Source of the DNA: Bacteroidota bacterium
GTDB taxonomy: Bacteria; Bacteroidota; Bacteroidia; Flavobacteriales; Flavobacteriaceae
Direction: 5' to 3'
Assembly: GCA_024278565.1 (NCBI GenBank)
Contig: JAJRSY010000174.1
Location: 1 to 10,439 of the forward strand
Length of the DNA stretch: 10,439 nt
Part shown: positions 1 through 7,900 of the stretch, one piece after another
Position numbering within the stretch: the first letter of the stretch is position 1
Layout of the letters: each line of letters begins with the position of its first letter
Made by a program: the position numbers and the translations under genes
Notes under the pieces: model-generated
The model's input: only the letters and a program-made list of their open reading frames with translations
Told to the model about the DNA's origin: nothing
The model's database searches: none

Positions 1-22
1 ACCATTGCCAAAACACTTTTAC

Positions 23-1165
23 ATGCAACGTACAATTACCATATTGGCATTATTTTTATGCCTAGCCCTTAACGCCCAGGTCACCCAAGAGATTTTTGAA
101 TCGTTCAAACTTCAAGAACGCAGAGACGTTCGTTACTATTTTCCCGAAGACTACGATAAGGAAAAGAAATATCCACTTGCTGTTGTTCTTGATGGAGATT
201 ATTTATTCGACCAAGTAGTGGCCAATGCCAAATTTTATAGCAAATTCCATGGTATGCCCCCTATGATTGTAGTAGGTGTTGACCAAAGCAAGAACAGTAT
301 TCGGTTAGACGATTGCGCCTGGGAAGAAGAAAGCGGGTTACCTAATGAAAAGGCAAAAAAATTCTTTGAATTTCTGGGGATGGAGCTCATACCTTATTTA
401 GACCTTAACTACAATACCGCCCCTTTCAAAATGATAGTGGGCTATGACATCACAGCAAATTTTCAAAATTATTGGCTGTTCAAAGAGCACTCGCTTTTTA
501 ATGCCTACATTAATATTTCACCGACCTTGGCCCCTGAAATGGAAACTAGGGTGCCAGCCCGCTTGGCCACCCTTGACAAGCAAATTTTCTATTCACTGAT
601 CATCGAAGGTGAAAAAAACAAAGACACCCCAAGAATAATGGCAATGGACAAGGCCATAAAGGCAATCGACAAAGAAAACTTGCGCTATTATTTTGATGAA
701 TACCAGGGTGCCGATCATATTTCAATTGCCACTTATGGCATCGGAAAAGCTTTTGATAACATTTTCAGAATGTTCAAACCCATAAGTCCGAAAGAATACA
801 AAACAAAAATATTGACTTCTGATGAACCCGTATTCCAATATTTATTGGATAAGTATAAGGGCATCGAAGACCTCTTTGGCTTTAAAAAAGCAATAGACCT
901 AAACGACATCATGGCCATTTATGCCGGAATTCGCAAAAAAGAGGATTATGAATCATTAAAGCCGCTCTCAGACCTGTGCAAACGTGAATTTCCCGGTACC
1001 ATGTTGGGCTTCTATTTTGAGGGGGAGTATCACGAGCAAATGGGTGAGCCCAAAAAAGCCCTTCGCACCTTTGAAAAATCATTTGGTATGGACGAGATCG
1101 ATTTCTTGACCAAAGAAATGGCACTTGAAAAGATCGATGCGTTAAAGGCTGATTTTGGGTATTAG
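23..1165 (+). CDS. Exported alpha/beta-hydrolase-fold (esterase D-like) protein, probable non-serine variant
   Basis: This 380-residue protein begins with a clear Sec signal peptide (residues 1-19, hydrophobic core ILALFLCLAL, ending NAQ), which favours the ATG at 23 over the in-frame TTG at 5. The body resembles the esterase D/enterochelin esterase fold (PF00756-type): a YYFPEDYD strand, VVLDGDYLFD near residues 54-63, a strand MIVVGVDQS, and the NISPTLAPEM segment that normally follows the nucleophile elbow. At the elbow, where working members have G-H-S-x-G-G, it reads G-Y-D-I-T-A (residues 140-145), so the serine is replaced by Asp142. A candidate catalytic histidine survives in GADHIS (about residue 232). 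Residues from about 310 look like a short TPR-type helical tail (EGEYHEQMGEPKKALRTFEKS). It probably acts in the periplasm or outer envelope. Its substrate is unknown, and it may be a binding protein rather than a hydrolase. The gene's promoter lies outside the window. Confidence 0.85.
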   Translation: MQRTITILALFLCLALNAQVTQEIFESFKLQERRDVRYYFPEDYDKEKKYPLAVVLDGDYLFDQVVANAKFYSKFHGMPPMIVVGVDQSKNSIRLDDCAWEEESGLPNEKAKKFFEFLGMELIPYLDLNYNTAPFKMIVGYDITANFQNYWLFKEHSLFNAYINISPTLAPEMETRVPARLATLDKQIFYSLIIEGEKNKDTPRIMAMDKAIKAIDKENLRYYFDEYQGADHISIATYGIGKAFDNIFRMFKPISPKEYKTKILTSDEPVFQYLLDKYKGIEDLFGFKKAIDLNDIMAIYAGIRKKEDYESLKPLSDLCKREFPGTMLGFYFEGEYHEQMGEPKKALRTFEKSFGMDEIDFLTKEMALEKIDALKADFGY

Positions 1166-1489
1166 AAATTGAGTATAGGGGTTTGAAGGTTTAGGAGTTT
1201 AGTTTTAATGTTCTGTTTGGAGGGTTAACCGTAAAATTCTATGTTCCCTCCCACTATCGAGAGAGGCAAATTTCAAAAATAGTTCGTATTATTCAGTTCG
1301 TAACTGGCAAACAAAAAATCAAATCTCGAAAAACGAAAATCTCATCCAAAATAACTCATTTTGTGAAAACCGTCTGTTTTCGGAATGGACTCAAAAATAG
1401 AATTGTTAACAGCCGTTGTATGCCCTACGTAAAACATTGCGTCCTTCGCAGTGAAATATACAAGTTCGAAAATCTAAAAAAGGTTTTAG

Positions 1490-1705
1490 CCCGCATTATT
1501 CACGGGTTTTCGTTATGAAAAGTCAAAATATCAACCTGGCCGGCAGGCACGGTAGAATTGGAAAGCACAGAGGTTTTTTAGTGAAGGAACTGTAACTCAA
1601 TTTTGAGTTGAACAAATTTTGGGCATTTTCAATTATAGTAGGCATGTGCTGAGCATAGTCGAAGTATAGTTTGGCTTTGGAATAGAATATCCGTGAATAT
1701 GCGGG
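1490..1705. repeat. Inner inverted repeat (CCCGCAT(T)ATTCACGG)
   Basis: CCCGCATTATTCACGG at 1490-1505 recurs in inverted orientation as CCGTGAATATGCGGG at 1691-1705, differing by one inserted T. The left copy is itself a weak hairpin (CCCG...CGGG) followed by TTTT, so it could act as a weak terminator in the plus direction. The pair sits asymmetrically inside the outer inverted repeat. Confidence 0.4.
1648..1664 (+). repeat. GCTGAGCATAGTCGAAG-type interspersed element
   Basis: The 17-mer GCTGAGCATAGTCGAAG resembles the short GCTGAGC-N4-GTCGAAG sequences that I recall as scattered intergenic repeats in flavobacterial genomes. Only one copy is present in this window, so the repeat status rests on memory and not on the sequence given. 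Confidence 0.3.
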
Positions 1706-1720
1706 TTTAGTGCAAAGACA

Positions 1721-1763
1721 ACTCTATAAGGCTCTGTGGGTCTCTGTGAAACCCCGTGTAATA
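1721..1763 (+). repeat. CTCTGTG degenerate tandem tract
   Basis: Four loosely similar 10-12-base units follow each other: ACTCTATAAGG, CTCTGTGGGT, CTCTGTGAAAC, CCCGTGTAATA. The tract resembles the degenerate CTCTGTG/CTTTGCG sequences seen between genes in many Bacteroidota genomes. No coding function is apparent. Confidence 0.4.
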
Positions 1764-1875
1764 GACCCGACCGCCACCAAACCCTGACAACCCAATAACT
1801 GCAACCCGAAAGCCAAACCAACCTTCTAAACCCCTAAACTAACAGCCCATAAAAAACGCAAACAACGAATATCCC

Positions 1876-1906
1876 TTGGTTTTCACCCCCAACCACAATA
1901 TCTTAG
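1876..1906 (+). promoter_or_regulatory. Candidate Bacteroidota-type promoter of radA
   Basis: TTG at 1876-1878 and TATCTTAG at 1899-1906 are separated by 20 bp, close to the Bacteroidota pattern of a TTTG at -33 and TAnnTTTG at -7. Transcription would start near 1912, giving a leader of about 15 bases before the radA ATG at 1928. A very similar pair precedes the large adhesin gene. Confidence 0.45.
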
Positions 1907-1927
1907 CCCCAAACCTTAATCCAAGGA

Positions 1928-3289
1928 ATGGCCAAAACAAAAACAGCATTTTTCTGTCAAAACTGTGGCACCCAATACGCCAAATGGGTAGGTCAATGTG
2001 CGGCCTGTAAAGAATGGAATACAGTGGTCGAGGAAGTGGTTCAAAAAGCCGACAAAACAAGCTGGAAGACACCATCAAAAACTACAAGAAAAATAGCAAA
2101 ACCGCTTCGTATCAATGAAATCAGCACCGATAAAGATATTCGCATAAACACATTCGACCAAGAATTCAATCGCGTTTTGGGTGGTGGCCTGGTACCCGGT
2201 TCCCTAGTGCTATTAGGTGGCGAGCCTGGTGTGGGCAAAAGCACCTTGCTACTTCAAATCGCATTGAAACTACCCTACAGGACCTTATATGTATCCGGTG
2301 AGGAAAGTCAAAAACAGATAAAAATGCGGGCAGATCGTATTCATCCGAATAGCGAGAGTTGTTTTATCCTAACCGAGACAAAGACCCAGAATATCTTTCA
2401 ACAGATCGAAGCGACCGAACCTGATATTGTGGTCATCGATTCAATTCAGACCCTGCATTCCGATTACATTGAATCGGCGGCAGGAAGCATTTCACAAGTA
2501 CGTGAATGTACCGCAGAACTAATCAAATTTGCCAAAGAGACCAATACACCCGTTATCTTGATCGGTCATATCACCAAAGATGGTTCAATAGCAGGCCCTA
2601 AAATATTGGAACACATGGTAGATACCGTTTTACAATTTGAAGGAGATCGAAACTATGTCTACCGTATTCTTCGTGCGCTGAAAAATCGGTTTGGATCAAC
2701 GGCAGAACTAGGTATTTACGAAATGCAGGGCCATGGTCTACGCCAAGTGAACAACCCCTCTGAGATTCTTATTTCTAAAAATGATGATGGTCTGAGTGGT
2801 ACGGCAATCGCTTCAACCGTTGAAGGCTTGAGACCCCTAATGATTGAAATTCAAGCCTTGGTGAGCACAGCGGTCTATGGCACACCCCAACGATCCACCA
2901 CCGGCTACAATGCCAAAAGACTGAATATGTTACTTGCTGTTCTAGAAAAAAGGGCAGGTTTTAAACTGGCTGCCAAAGACGTGTTTTTGAACATTACTGG
3001 AGGTATTTCTGTAGACGACCCCGCCATTGACCTAGCGGTGATTGCGGCAATTCTTTCAAGCAATGAAGACCTGCCTATTGAAAAAGGAATCTGTTTTGCC
3101 GCAGAAGTCGGTTTGGCAGGTGAAATTAGACCCGTACAAAAAGTCGAACAGCGCATTCTGGAAGCCGAAAAACTTGGATTTACATCTATTTACGTATCGA
3201 AAAAGAACAAAATAAGTCTCAAGAACACCAAGATAAACATTGTTTTAGTTTCAAAAATAGAAGACCTTGTAAACAGCCTATTCGCTTAG
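1928..3289 (+). CDS. radA: DNA repair/recombination ATPase RadA (Sms)
   Basis: RadA is a cytoplasmic RecA-like, DnaB-related motor that promotes branch migration and processing of recombination intermediates. At 453 residues it has the normal family length. The order is complete: an N-terminal four-cysteine zinc finger (Cys10, Cys13, Cys24, Cys27; C-x2-C-x10-C-x2-C), a P-loop ATPase with Walker A GEPGVGKST (98-106), Walker B IVVID (167-171), the RadA-specific KNRFG motif (252-256), and a C-terminal Lon-protease-like domain (about 275-453) that in this family serves as scaffold and not as protease. The ATG at 1928 places the zinc finger at the usual distance from the N terminus. It stands alone, preceded by a candidate promoter and converging on the small-protein/reductase unit. 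Nothing about it looks broken or foreign. Confidence 0.98.
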   Translation: MAKTKTAFFCQNCGTQYAKWVGQCAACKEWNTVVEEVVQKADKTSWKTPSKTTRKIAKPLRINEISTDKDIRINTFDQEFNRVLGGGLVPGSLVLLGGEPGVGKSTLLLQIALKLPYRTLYVSGEESQKQIKMRADRIHPNSESCFILTETKTQNIFQQIEATEPDIVVIDSIQTLHSDYIESAAGSISQVRECTAELIKFAKETNTPVILIGHITKDGSIAGPKILEHMVDTVLQFEGDRNYVYRILRALKNRFGSTAELGIYEMQGHGLRQVNNPSEILISKNDDGLSGTAIASTVEGLRPLMIEIQALVSTAVYGTPQRSTTGYNAKRLNMLLAVLEKRAGFKLAAKDVFLNITGGISVDDPAIDLAVIAAILSSNEDLPIEKGICFAAEVGLAGEIRPVQKVEQRILEAEKLGFTSIYVSKKNKISLKNTKINIVLVSKIEDLVNSLFA

Positions 3290-3445
3290 AACCCTTTGAA
3301 TAACTTATTGCGAAATGATTTTTAAGAGGAAATTTCACTGTGAAGTGAAAAATGGAGATAATAACGGGTTATTTTCAAGATTTTCTGCGAAAAATAGAGG
3401 GGTTTAATCCAAAAAGGCTTTTGTGGGAAGTTATTCAATGGGTTC
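3289..3445. terminator. Convergent-gene spacer with 18-bp inverted repeat and internal hairpins (possible bidirectional terminator)
   Basis: GAACCCTTTGAATAACTT (3289-3306) starts on the last base of the radA stop codon. Its near-exact inverse (3428-3445, one mismatch) begins two bases past the stop codon of the minus-strand small gene. Between the arms are a TTTCAC-TGTGAA-GTGAAA hairpin (3333-3350) and an AATAAC-GG-GTTATT hairpin (3360-3373) followed by two further Ts. Either transcript could fold into a branched structure immediately after its stop codon, which suits a terminator or 3'-end stabiliser. The hairpins are AT-rich and not a classical strong terminator. No gene is supported on the plus strand here. 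Confidence 0.45.
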
Positions 3446-3447
3446 TC

Positions 3448-3546
3448 TTAATCTTTCTTTTTGAACATTCGTGCCATCATCATAAAAATAAGGATAACAG
3501 CCACAATCAACCCAACTTGCCAAAAACCCACTTTTAAAAATTGCAT
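3448..3546 (-). CDS. 32-residue single-span membrane protein downstream of the aldo/keto reductase
   Basis: Reading the minus strand from ATG (3546) to TAA (3448) gives a 32-residue protein. It has a short polar start (MQFLKV), a hydrophobic span of about 18 residues (roughly 8-25, GFWQVGLIVAVILIFMMM), then a basic tail (ARMFKKKD). The layout predicts one transmembrane helix with the lysine-rich end in the cytoplasm. It starts only 11 bp after the reductase stop codon, on the same strand, so it is probably co-transcribed. No family is recognised. The single helix plus basic tail recalls very small bitopic membrane proteins, but lacks TatA-type amphipathic features. It is too short for certainty, yet its composition, start and stop fit a real gene better than chance. 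Confidence 0.55.
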   Translation of the reverse strand: MQFLKVGFWQVGLIVAVILIFMMMARMFKKKD

Positions 3547-3557
3547 TTTTACTTTAT

Positions 3558-4598
3558 TTAAGGTGACGGATTAGGAATTTCGTTATGTATTATTTCTATA
3601 CCTGCCAATACCTCATCGGTCAGTTCCAAATCAATACTGGCAATGTTTTCCTTTAATTGGTTCATCGTCGTCGCCCCAATAATGTTACTGGTAACAAAGG
3701 GTCTGCTGGTCACAAATGCCAATGACATCTGAGCTAACGAAATGTCATTCTGTTGCGCCAATTCGTAATACCGTTTTGTGGCCCTATTGGCCACTTCACT
3801 GCTATACCTGTCAAACTGGGGGAAAAGAACAACACGGGAACTAGCAGGTTGCATACCTCCTAAATATTTGCCACTGAGCATCCCGAACGCCATGGGAGAA
3901 TACGCCAGCAGCCCCATGTTTTCACGAATGGAAATCTCCGACAACCCAATTTCGAACAGTCGATTTAAGAGACTGTAGGGGTTTTGAATGGTAATTGTTC
4001 GAGGCAAACCGGCATGCACCTTGCTTTCCTCAAGAAAACGCATGGCACCCCACGGGGTTTCGTTCGATATGCCCACATACCTTATTTTTCCCGCTCGTAC
4101 CAAATCACGTAAGGTCTCCAATATCTGGTGTATATTATCTTGCCAATGATCGGAAATTTCATGGGTATAGCCCCGCTTGCCAAAATAATTTGTGTTTCGA
4201 TCGGGCCAGTGCAATTGGTACAGATCAATATAATCAGTTTGTAAACGGTCAAGACTCTCTTCGACAGCAGTGATTATCGACGCTCTAGTGAACCCTGTCG
4301 TACGAATATGTTTTGTGAATTCAGCCTTACCCGCCATTTTACTTGCCAAGACCACTTTTTTCCTGTTTCCCTTTTTTTTGAGCCAGCTGCCTATGATTCG
4401 TTCGGTTTCCGCATAAGTATCGGCTTCTGCGGGAACAGGGTACAATTCTGCAGTATCAAAAAAATTGACTCCCTTTTCCAAGGCAAAATCCATCTGTTCA
4501 TGTCCTTCTGCCTCGGTATTTTGTCTGCCCCAGGTCATAGTTCCCAAACAAATTTTACTGACTTCAATATCAGTATGTGGCAAGGTTGTATACTTCAT
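3558..4598 (-). CDS. Tas-like NADP(H)-dependent aldo/keto reductase
   Basis: This 346-residue cytoplasmic enzyme belongs to the aldo/keto reductase superfamily (TIM barrel), which reduces aldehydes or ketones with NADPH. The catalytic tetrad is intact: Asp48 (FFDTAELY), Tyr53, Lys87 (ASKMAG) and His130 (LYQLHW). Family signatures run through the protein: LGTMTWG near 18-24, YIDLYQLHWP near 123-132, GKIRYVGISNE at 170-180, TIQNPYSLLNR near 203-213 and the cofactor-site IIGATTMNQL near 306-315. The MYPVP-like ELYPVP loop, the NYFGKRGY segment and overall collinearity match Escherichia coli Tas, a protein known for suppressing tyrosine auxotrophy; the physiological substrate is not established. 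The length is normal. It is divergent from the large adhesin gene and followed by a tiny membrane-protein gene. A perfect 17-bp palindrome lies 32 bp before its start. Confidence 0.93.
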   Translation of the reverse strand: MKYTTLPHTDIEVSKICLGTMTWGRQNTEAEGHEQMDFALEKGVNFFDTAELYPVPAEADTYAETERIIGSWLKKKGNRKKVVLASKMAGKAEFTKHIRTTGFTRASIITAVEESLDRLQTDYIDLYQLHWPDRNTNYFGKRGYTHEISDHWQDNIHQILETLRDLVRAGKIRYVGISNETPWGAMRFLEESKVHAGLPRTITIQNPYSLLNRLFEIGLSEISIRENMGLLAYSPMAFGMLSGKYLGGMQPASSRVVLFPQFDRYSSEVANRATKRYYELAQQNDISLAQMSLAFVTSRPFVTSNIIGATTMNQLKENIASIDLELTDEVLAGIEIIHNEIPNPSP

Positions 4599-4630
4599 GG
4601 GCTTATATGGGTTTTGGTCTTTGTAAAAAG

Positions 4631-4647
4631 TAAAATTAACAATTTTA
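4631..4647. promoter_or_regulatory. Perfect palindrome upstream of the aldo/keto reductase
   Basis: TAAAATT-AAC-AATTTTA is a perfect 7-bp-arm inverted repeat, 32 bp upstream of the reductase start. Its position would suit an operator overlapping the promoter. It is entirely AT-rich outside the spacer, so chance is a real alternative, and I found no convincing -33/-7 pair for this gene. Confidence 0.25.
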
Positions 4648-4774
4648 GATGATTTCCCTTAGGCAGCTACCAATCAATTGTTAAAATCTTCGATTTAGGC
4701 AATTTACCCCAATTATCGTTGCCCTACCGATTATTTTGTGCGAGATTCTTGTTGAAGGCTTAATTTTACATAGA

Positions 4775-4818
4775 AATAGACCCAAATCTATTGTACATTT
4801 TTTATAATAAATATGTAC
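4775..4818. promoter_or_regulatory. Two abutting inverted repeats in the divergent intergenic region
   Basis: AATAGA-CCCAAA-TCTATT (4775-4792) is followed with no gap by GTACAT...ATGTAC (4793-4818; 14-bp spacer whose flanks TTT/AAA also pair). The pair lies about 30-75 bp upstream of the candidate promoter of the adhesin gene, where an activator or repressor could bind. The remainder of the 310-bp gap (4599-4908) shows nothing else recognisable. Confidence 0.3.
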
Positions 4819-4846
4819 TAAATCCGTTATTACAGAGCTTTTTTGA

Positions 4847-4878
4847 TTGTTGTCGCACCCCGTTCAGCACTATCTTAA
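4847..4878 (+). promoter_or_regulatory. Candidate promoter of the SprB-repeat adhesin gene
   Basis: TTG at 4847-4849 (or 4850-4852) and TATCTTAA at 4871-4878 are spaced 21 (or 18) bp, matching the Bacteroidota -33/-7 arrangement. Transcription would begin near 4885, leaving a leader of about 25 bases, AAC-rich and without a Shine-Dalgarno sequence, before the ATG at 4909. The -7 hexamer TATCTTA is the same as that proposed for radA. Confidence 0.4.
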
Positions 4879-4908
4879 GTACCAAACCAAATAACTAAAA
4901 GCCTACTT

Positions 4909-7900
4909 ATGAATACCTACAAGTACCCATTGCGCCTTAAAAAGGCCTTTTTTCTCGTAGTTATAGCCTTAACGACATCTTCGTTGTTCGCCTTGGTATT
5001 ACCGACCATTTTTAATTCAGGGGAAAAACCGGAAAACACGGTTGAACTAGCCGTTTTGGCGGAAACCCACCCATTGACGGGCAGTTCGGACAATGTGGTA
5101 ATCTGCGCCAACGATGGTAGCGAACTTCATGAAATATACCTATGTGGCGCCAATGCCGAACGCCTGCTGACGACCAATATTCCGAATTTAAAACAGATTA
5201 TTTGGTCAAAATTACAAACGAGCAGTTGCGCTCCCGCTCCAACCAATTGTTCAAATAAATCTCCCACTTGTTCGTGGGATCAGGTCAGCACCAACACCCA
5301 GTATACTGTAACCGATGGAGGAGAATACCGAATCTTTGTACAATACAACGATAACAGTACCGAGCGTTTCTATTTCAACGTTTACGCCAACGGCCTTGAC
5401 CCAAGTGCCGTAGTCAACAATATCGACTGTGGCACCCCTGGCGGTATTACGGTGAACAACGTACCGTCAACCTACGAGTTCAGTATCAATAGCGGTGCGT
5501 CTTGGCAAGATTCCAACTCTTTCAGTATCACCAGCGTAAATACCTACGACATTCAAATTCGAAGAAAAAATGATACCAACGGCTGTGTATTCAATGTAAA
5601 CGATATTTCGGTAACCAACAATGCCATCAACGCAACAGCTACCGTTTTACCTATTACCTGTAATACTGCCAACGGAGGAATAAAGGTTGATATAGCCGAT
5701 GCTTCAGCAACATATATCTATGAAATCAGCCAAGGGGGAAGTCTCATCAATTCTTCTGGGCCAATTACAAATAGTACGTATACCTTTCCAAATCTTAGTG
5801 CTGGCACTTATGACATAGACGTAACCTTAGCAAGTGTTTCTGCCTGTTCTTGGCAAGCGACCCAGACCGTATCTGGATTTGTTTTCGTACAGCCCCTTGT
5901 AGTTGTAACTAAAAATATCGATTGTACCGACGGTATCATAAACGTAACCCAATCAGGGGGCACTGCCCCTTATGAGTATAGCTTGGACAACGGTACGACT
6001 TTTGTTTCCTTTACTTCAGGTGACCAAACCAACATACCCATCACAACCGCCGGTTCTTATACCATAAAGACCAGAGATGCGAACGGATGTGAGGTGGATG
6101 CCAATCCGGTAAATGTTATTACTGAAACTGAAATCGTTTATACCGTCTCAGCAACGGACATTAGCTGTAATGGCTTGGATGACGGAAGCGTTACGGCAAA
6201 CGTAACCAATACACAAGGGTATTCAATTACTTATAGTATTGACAACGGAACTACTTTTCAGACCTCAAATGTATTCAGTAATTTGTCTGCAGGAAGCTAT
6301 ACCGTAATCCTCAGAAAAGAAAAGGCCGGGGGCTCTTGCGATATCACAGCTACAGCGGTCGATGTAAACCCAACCCCAGCTTTTACGGCCAGTGCTTCGG
6401 TCACCCAACAAATTGATTGTACCAATGGTTCGGCCACTATTACCGCTCTGGTAGCTACTGGTGGGGCATCGCCCTTTGAATACAGTTTGGACGGGGTCAA
6501 TTTTCAGACCAGTGCGGTTTTAACAGGTTTGGGCGCGGGATCATATACAATTACCGTTAAAGACGCCAATGGCTGTACCACCACTGTTGACCAAACGGTG
6601 GATGCAGGTTCAAATCCGTCTGAATTGACCTTTGTGATGAGCGGGGTTGATTGTAGTGCTGGCACCACCGATGTTCAGGTAGCGGTACAGAATGGTACTG
6701 CTCCTTTCACCTATAAGATTATTGCTCCAACCCCGATTAATGCCCCAGCGGATATATTTGTTGCCCTAGCCCCAAACACATATACTTTTGAGGTTACTGA
6801 TGGTAACGGTTGCATAATAGTTCGTAACTTTATAGTACCGAACCCCATTCAATTTACGACCAATGCCCTGGTAAAGAACAATGTCAGTTGTACAACGGCG
6901 GGAACCTCTGATGGAAGCATTGAACTATCCGTCGATAATTTCAACACTTCGTTCAGTGTGGTAGTGGAGGATGGTACCGGAGCAACAACAGCTTTTGGTG
7001 TTTCAAATGCAACAACATCGCCAATTACCATATCAGGTCTTCCGGCAGACACCTATACCTTGCGTATCAGTGACACCTCAGGCCCTTGTGAGAAAGTAGA
7101 AACAGTAACCGTTGCAGCTCCTGCAGCCGCTTTGACCATAGACTCTTTTACGGTGGCTAACATGAACTGTGGTACGCCAGGCGGTGTGACAATAACTGCT
7201 TCTGGCGGATGGGGCAATTACACCTATGCCGTACAACAACCTGATAATACAATAACACCACCTCAAAGCAGCAATACAATATCTGGTCTAACTCAGGCAG
7301 GCATACATACCATTCGTGTAACCGATGTCAATGGTTGTTTGTTGGATACTACGACTTTTGACCTTATCGACCAAGGCGGCCCTACTTCGGTCGTAGACCC
7401 CGCTGCCTCAAATTATTGTTATTCGACCACCACTAAAGGTGAACTCAAGATCGATGTCTCAGCAGGGGAAGCACCTTATTTTTATACCGTAAATAACGGA
7501 ACACCATTGCCCATAACAGGGGGTACTTTTACCCTTGGCAACCTTACCCCCGACGACTATGTCATAAAGGTCATTGGAAACAATGGTTGTGAGACCATAG
7601 TGGCGGATACCAAAATTTCAGGGCAGTTGTTTGCCATCGCACAAATCACAAAACCCTTAGGTTGTGGGGCAACACCCGATGCCATAATTTCAGTGACCCC
7701 AGAAGAGGGTTATCCTGATCCCGACTACAACTATGAGGTCAGTTTGAATAGTGGTGCCTATAGTACCGCTACCATGCCCTATTCAACAGGTACTGCAGGT
7801 AACTATACCTTTCGGGTGACCGATAGCAAAGGTTGTGAAACTATAACCGAACCATTGATCGTAACCGAATCACCAACATTGACCTCAAACCATAATATTT

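Larger units (their letters stand above)
1172..1840. repeat. Outer imperfect inverted repeat bounding the intergenic mosaic
   Basis: The left arm (1172-1191) carries AGTATAGGGGTTTGAAGG and the right arm (1820-1840) read on the minus strand carries AGTTTAGGGGTTTAGAAGG. The arms match over about 20 bases with one mismatch and one inserted base. They enclose most of the gene-free stretch. This could be the ends of a decayed non-autonomous element, or two separate copies of a dispersed TTTAGG-rich motif. No target-site duplication is visible next to the arms. Confidence 0.4.
1166..1927. other. 762-bp intergenic region with degenerate repeats, no convincing gene
   Basis: No reading frame here has a recognisable protein, signal peptide or plausible family; the only sizeable frame (1633-1821, minus) is low-complexity and overlaps repeats. 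The stretch is a mosaic: an outer imperfect inverted repeat (1172-1191 and 1820-1840), an inner one (1490-1505 and 1691-1705), a perfect small palindrome (AACTCAA-TT-TTGAGTT, 1594-1609), a GCTGAGCATAGTCGAAG element (1648-1664), a GCGTCCTTCGCAGTGAAA piece (about 1440-1456) and a CTCTGTG-rich tract (1721-1763). Similar degenerate fragments are familiar from intergenic DNA of Bacteroidota, from memory. The promoter of radA sits at the right edge. Confidence 0.6.

Noticed and set aside
5..22. In-frame TTG at 5 as an alternative start for the hydrolase-fold gene
   Set aside because: The ATG at 23 gives a compact signal peptide of normal length. The six extra residues (start-PKHFY) add nothing recognisable.
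1405..1435. AACAGCCGTTGTATGCCC as an integron attC-like site
   Set aside because: It superficially recalls attC cores, but lacks paired RYYYAAC/GTTRRRY boxes and a matching inverted half. No integrase or cassette is nearby.
1633..1821. Minus-strand 62-codon frame in the intergenic mosaic
   Set aside because: It lies across degenerate repeats, has low-complexity composition (W/S/R-rich) and shows no family resemblance.
3352..3537. Plus-strand 61-codon frame
   Set aside because: It runs antisense over the better supported minus-strand 32-residue membrane protein and the structured spacer. Its His/Asn-rich end is the reverse image of the hydrophobic coding region.
3995..4652. Plus-strand frames opposite the aldo/keto reductase
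   Set aside because: They are antisense shadows of a complete, well-conserved enzyme gene and read as unstructured C/H/F-rich peptides.
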